Below are positions 62,445 to 64,000 of a stretch of 64,000 bases of DNA, in pieces; positions within the stretch are counted from its first letter, which is position 1; each line of letters starts with the position of its first letter. Position numbers and translations under genes: made by a program. This DNA comes from Paenibacillus tritici. Lineage in GTDB: Bacteria > Bacillota > Bacilli > Paenibacillales > Paenibacillaceae. The stretch covers positions 62,001 to 126,000 of the forward strand of contig NZ_JABMKX010000012.1 of NCBI RefSeq assembly GCF_013204885.1. Direction: 5' to 3'. The notes under the pieces were generated by a model. That model searched no databases, was not told where the DNA came from, and saw nothing but the letters and a program-made list of their open reading frames with translations.

Positions 62445-63221
62445 ATGGCCCTTATTCACTATGTGGAGTGCAATACTGTACACGCTGCTAATTTTGTTGT
62501 CGATGTTCCCGCGGGCGCGCACTGGCTGCTAGTCGTTACCAAGACTCCGGCCCTGTTCTGGGTGCATGGCGCACTCAAGCTATATCCCGCGCACAGTGTA
62601 GTTCTCTATCAGCCGCAGCAGAAGGTCTATTATCAGGCCTGCGCCGGTCCGTTCGTCAATGACTGGATTCGGTTTGAATCCGATGAACCCTATATTACGG
62701 AATCTCCGCTTCCGCCAGGCATTCCCTTTGCCTTAAGTGATCCCGACTTCTGCCAGAAGCTGCTTGAGCTGATTGTCAGCGAGCATCATTTCAGCCGGGA
62801 CTGCAAAGCATCCTCGATTGATTATCTGCTCCGGGCCTTGTTCAACAAGCTATGGGAATCCTACTTCCAGGACAATATTACACCTCAATACTACAAGCTG
62901 CTGAAGCTGCGCACGGTCATTCAGAATAACCCCGGAGAGTATTGGACCGTCGCCACCATGGCGGATTACCTTGCGATCAGTCCTGGGTATCTCCAGAGCA
63001 TTTACAAAAAAACCTTCGGCATCTCCTGCATGGAAGATGTCATCAACAGCCGGATCAGGATGGCCAAAGAATACCTGATCCACAACGCCCAGAGCATTGC
63101 CGAGGTCGCCGCACGGTGCGGCTATCAGAATGTGGAGCACTTCTGCCGCCAATTCAAACAAATCACCGGGCACACGCCGGGAAATTTCCAGAAGCAGGCC
63201 AAGTTGGGAGCTTCGCTGTGA
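62445..63221 (+). CDS. AraC family transcriptional regulator (paralogue of 19651)
   Basis: A 258-residue regulator with a cupin-like sensor (about 1-110; ALFWVHGALKLYPAHSVVLY) and an AraC double helix-turn-helix (about 160-250; LAISPGYLQSIYKKTFGISC and IAEVAARCGYQNVEHFCRQF). It resembles the gene at 19651 along its whole length. The ATG at 62445 lies behind GGAGGAG; a frame open to 62415 adds ten residues that the paralogue lacks. Divergent from the importer operon at 62275, its likely target. The stop codon is followed at once by element C. Confidence 0.9.
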   Translation: MALIHYVECNTVHAANFVVDVPAGAHWLLVVTKTPALFWVHGALKLYPAHSVVLYQPQQKVYYQACAGPFVNDWIRFESDEPYITESPLPPGIPFALSDPDFCQKLLELIVSEHHFSRDCKASSIDYLLRALFNKLWESYFQDNITPQYYKLLKLRTVIQNNPGEYWTVATMADYLAISPGYLQSIYKKTFGISCMEDVINSRIRMAKEYLIHNAQSIAEVAARCGYQNVEHFCRQFKQITGHTPGNFQKQAKLGASL

Positions 63222-63330
63222 CTCCAGAGAATGTTCGACCCTCCGGCCGCTGCCGTCTGCTGATTTCTTGAATTCAACCCGCTGTTCGCGATAGCAATCC
63301 GCAGACAGCTGTTGCTTCCGAAGCAGGAAC
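63222..63330 (+). repeat. Hairpin-rich intergenic element, copy C (divergent, shorter)
   Basis: CTCCGGCCGCTG...GATTTCTTGA aligns with copies A and B. The main stem is GTCTGCTGATT (63255-63265) / AATCCGCAGAC (63296-63306): two base pairs differ from copy B (C-G to T-A and C-G to G-C), yet pairing is kept. GCTGTT...AACAGC with inner GCTTCCGAAGC follows. It begins right after the AraC stop codon. Confidence 0.7.
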
Positions 63331-63381
63331 AGCGTGGGCAACGGTGTGGCAGTGGCAGTGCCAGTGTCCGCGCCCGGAAAG

Positions 63382-63568
63382 AGTTGGATTTACTCCACTT
63401 GCTGATGAACGGAGGCGCTCTTGCCAGGCAACAGTTGGAAAATCAGCACTTAATAGGCTGCAAATAGATCAGAACAGCGGAAAGACAGGAAATTAAATGA
63501 TGTTTATCCAATTAATTACCGCTGACGCTCCGAATCATCCAAATTAAGATACGTTTGTCCAATTAATC
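63382..63568 (-). repeat. Dispersed intergenic element, copy 3
   Basis: Read on the minus strand: ATTAATTGGACAAACGTATC, TAATTTGGATG, a second ATTAATTGGATAAA unit 51 bp on, then ATTAAGTGCTGATTTTCC, CGCCTCCGTTCATCAGCAAG and TGGAGTAAATCCAACT. These are the blocks of copy 2 (20881-21075) in the same order. With element C and the 34-bp repeat it fills the gene-free stretch 63222-63610. Confidence 0.75.
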
Positions 63569-63634
63569 TTACAGCGTCAGATTGGAGATTCCTCTTTTAA
63601 TCTTACAGAATCAGATTGGAGATTCCTCTTTCTC
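63563..63634. repeat. 34-bp duplication including the carboxylesterase stop codon
   Basis: TTAATCTTACAG-N2-TCAGATTGGAGATTCCTCTT occurs at 63563 and 63597, 34 bp apart. In the second copy TCA (63611-63613) is the stop codon of the minus-strand carboxylesterase gene, so the last codons (EESPI-stop) have been duplicated beyond the gene. Confidence 0.75.
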
Positions 63635-64000
63635 TGTACCGCTATTCGCGTTCTTCGCGTTCTTCGCGTTCTTGAAATACTGCTGCACTAGAAAATTCAT
63701 AATCCCGCCCGGCTGCTGCCTGGCGAACTCAGCCTGATCTGCGAACACCATCCCGTACGGCGCGTCCGGGGTGTATGGCTCCCAGCGGGGCAAGGCTTCC
63801 CCTGTGGAGTCTTGACCGTTCGGGTCTCCGGTGCGGATGAAATGAGCCGTATAATTGCACATCTGGCGGGCCAGATCATAATGCTTGCCGACAAACGGCC
63901 GCCAGCACTTGGCAAGGGTCTCGAAGAAGAACCAGAGGTCCACCGAGTGGAAGGTGCCCGGGTTATCCCACCCTGGAATCTCGGCATCGAAATTATAATA
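63611..64000 (-). CDS. Type-B carboxylesterase, C-terminal part only
   Basis: Partial gene entering from the right edge; the last 129 codons are visible. FDAEIPGWDNPGTFHSVDLW contains the catalytic His of the carboxylesterase/para-nitrobenzyl-esterase family, followed by the expected helices and FIRTGDPNGQ. The C-terminus carries an odd run, KNAKNAKNAN, coded by a 9-bp microsatellite (63644-63673), before the stop codon. Could deacylate decorated oligosaccharides or be a general esterase; only the tail can be judged. Confidence 0.8.
   Translation of the reverse strand, partial: YYNFDAEIPGWDNPGTFHSVDLWFFFETLAKCWRPFVGKHYDLARQMCNYTAHFIRTGDPNGQDSTGEALPRWEPYTPDAPYGMVFADQAEFARQQPGGIMNFLVQQYFKNAKNAKNANSGTEKEESPI

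Noticed and set aside
19651..63568. Joint duplication of the AraC paralogues with their downstream dispersed elements
   Set aside because: The element lies in the same direction as the gene at 19651 but in the opposite direction at 62445, and the sequence between gene and element differs.

Overview
The window looks like a chromosomal segment of a Paenibacillus-type soil Firmicute. The signs are GGAGG ribosome sites, TTG/GTG starts, lipoproteins with L-S-x-C lipoboxes, LplB/YtcP-type sugar permeases without a local ATPase, YesM/YesN-type two-component pairs, AraC regulators and cre-like catabolite sites. Almost every gene serves uptake and breakdown of plant cell-wall oligosaccharides (xylan, arabinoxylan, probably xyloglucan). 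None of the glycoside hydrolases shows a signal peptide, so the logic is to import oligosaccharides and then hydrolyse them inside the cell.

Layout. (1) 1-7951, minus: an ABC importer with two solute-binding proteins (one a 964-residue membrane-anchored protein with carbohydrate-binding-like domains), two permeases, an NHL/TPR membrane protein and a YIP1-like protein cut by the edge. (2) 8207-12906, plus: an AraC-type protein with a degenerate receiver domain, then a permease-permease-lipoprotein importer. (3) 13448-20442: CE1-like esterase, GNAT acetyltransferase, GH120 beta-xylosidase and GH43 with an internal Ig-like domain, all minus, and a divergent AraC gene. (4) 21556-24557: GH31 alpha-xylosidase divergent from an AraC gene. 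(5) 24541-37413, minus: a nine-gene arabinoxylo-oligosaccharide operon (lipoprotein, two permeases, YesN, YesM, YesN, GH10 xylanase, two GH43). (6) 38500-44816: lactonase, aldo/keto reductase, zinc dehydrogenase and GH95, which together read as oxidative catabolism of L-galactose or L-fucose, with a divergent AraC gene. (7) 44825-50006: GH31 and GH127, with a divergent AraC gene. (8) 50077-54970: GH43, a second GH43 with Ig-like domain, and a divergent GH8 exo-oligoxylanase. (9) 55238-63221: lipoprotein, two permeases, YesM, YesN (minus) and a divergent AraC gene. (10) The right edge carries the end of a type-B carboxylesterase.

The most notable non-coding signals are: (a) a 30-bp operator box with identical internal spacing, butted against the -35 of three promoters (9062, 19600, 53677); (b) a hairpin-rich intergenic element in three copies (42775, 51537, 63222), each touching a stop codon, whose main stem shows compensatory base changes; (c) a second dispersed element of about 190 bp in three copies (13190, 20880, 63382); and (d) long tandem arrays with an exact 51-bp period at 21190 and 37680. 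No tRNA, rRNA, insertion sequence, phage gene or CRISPR array was seen.
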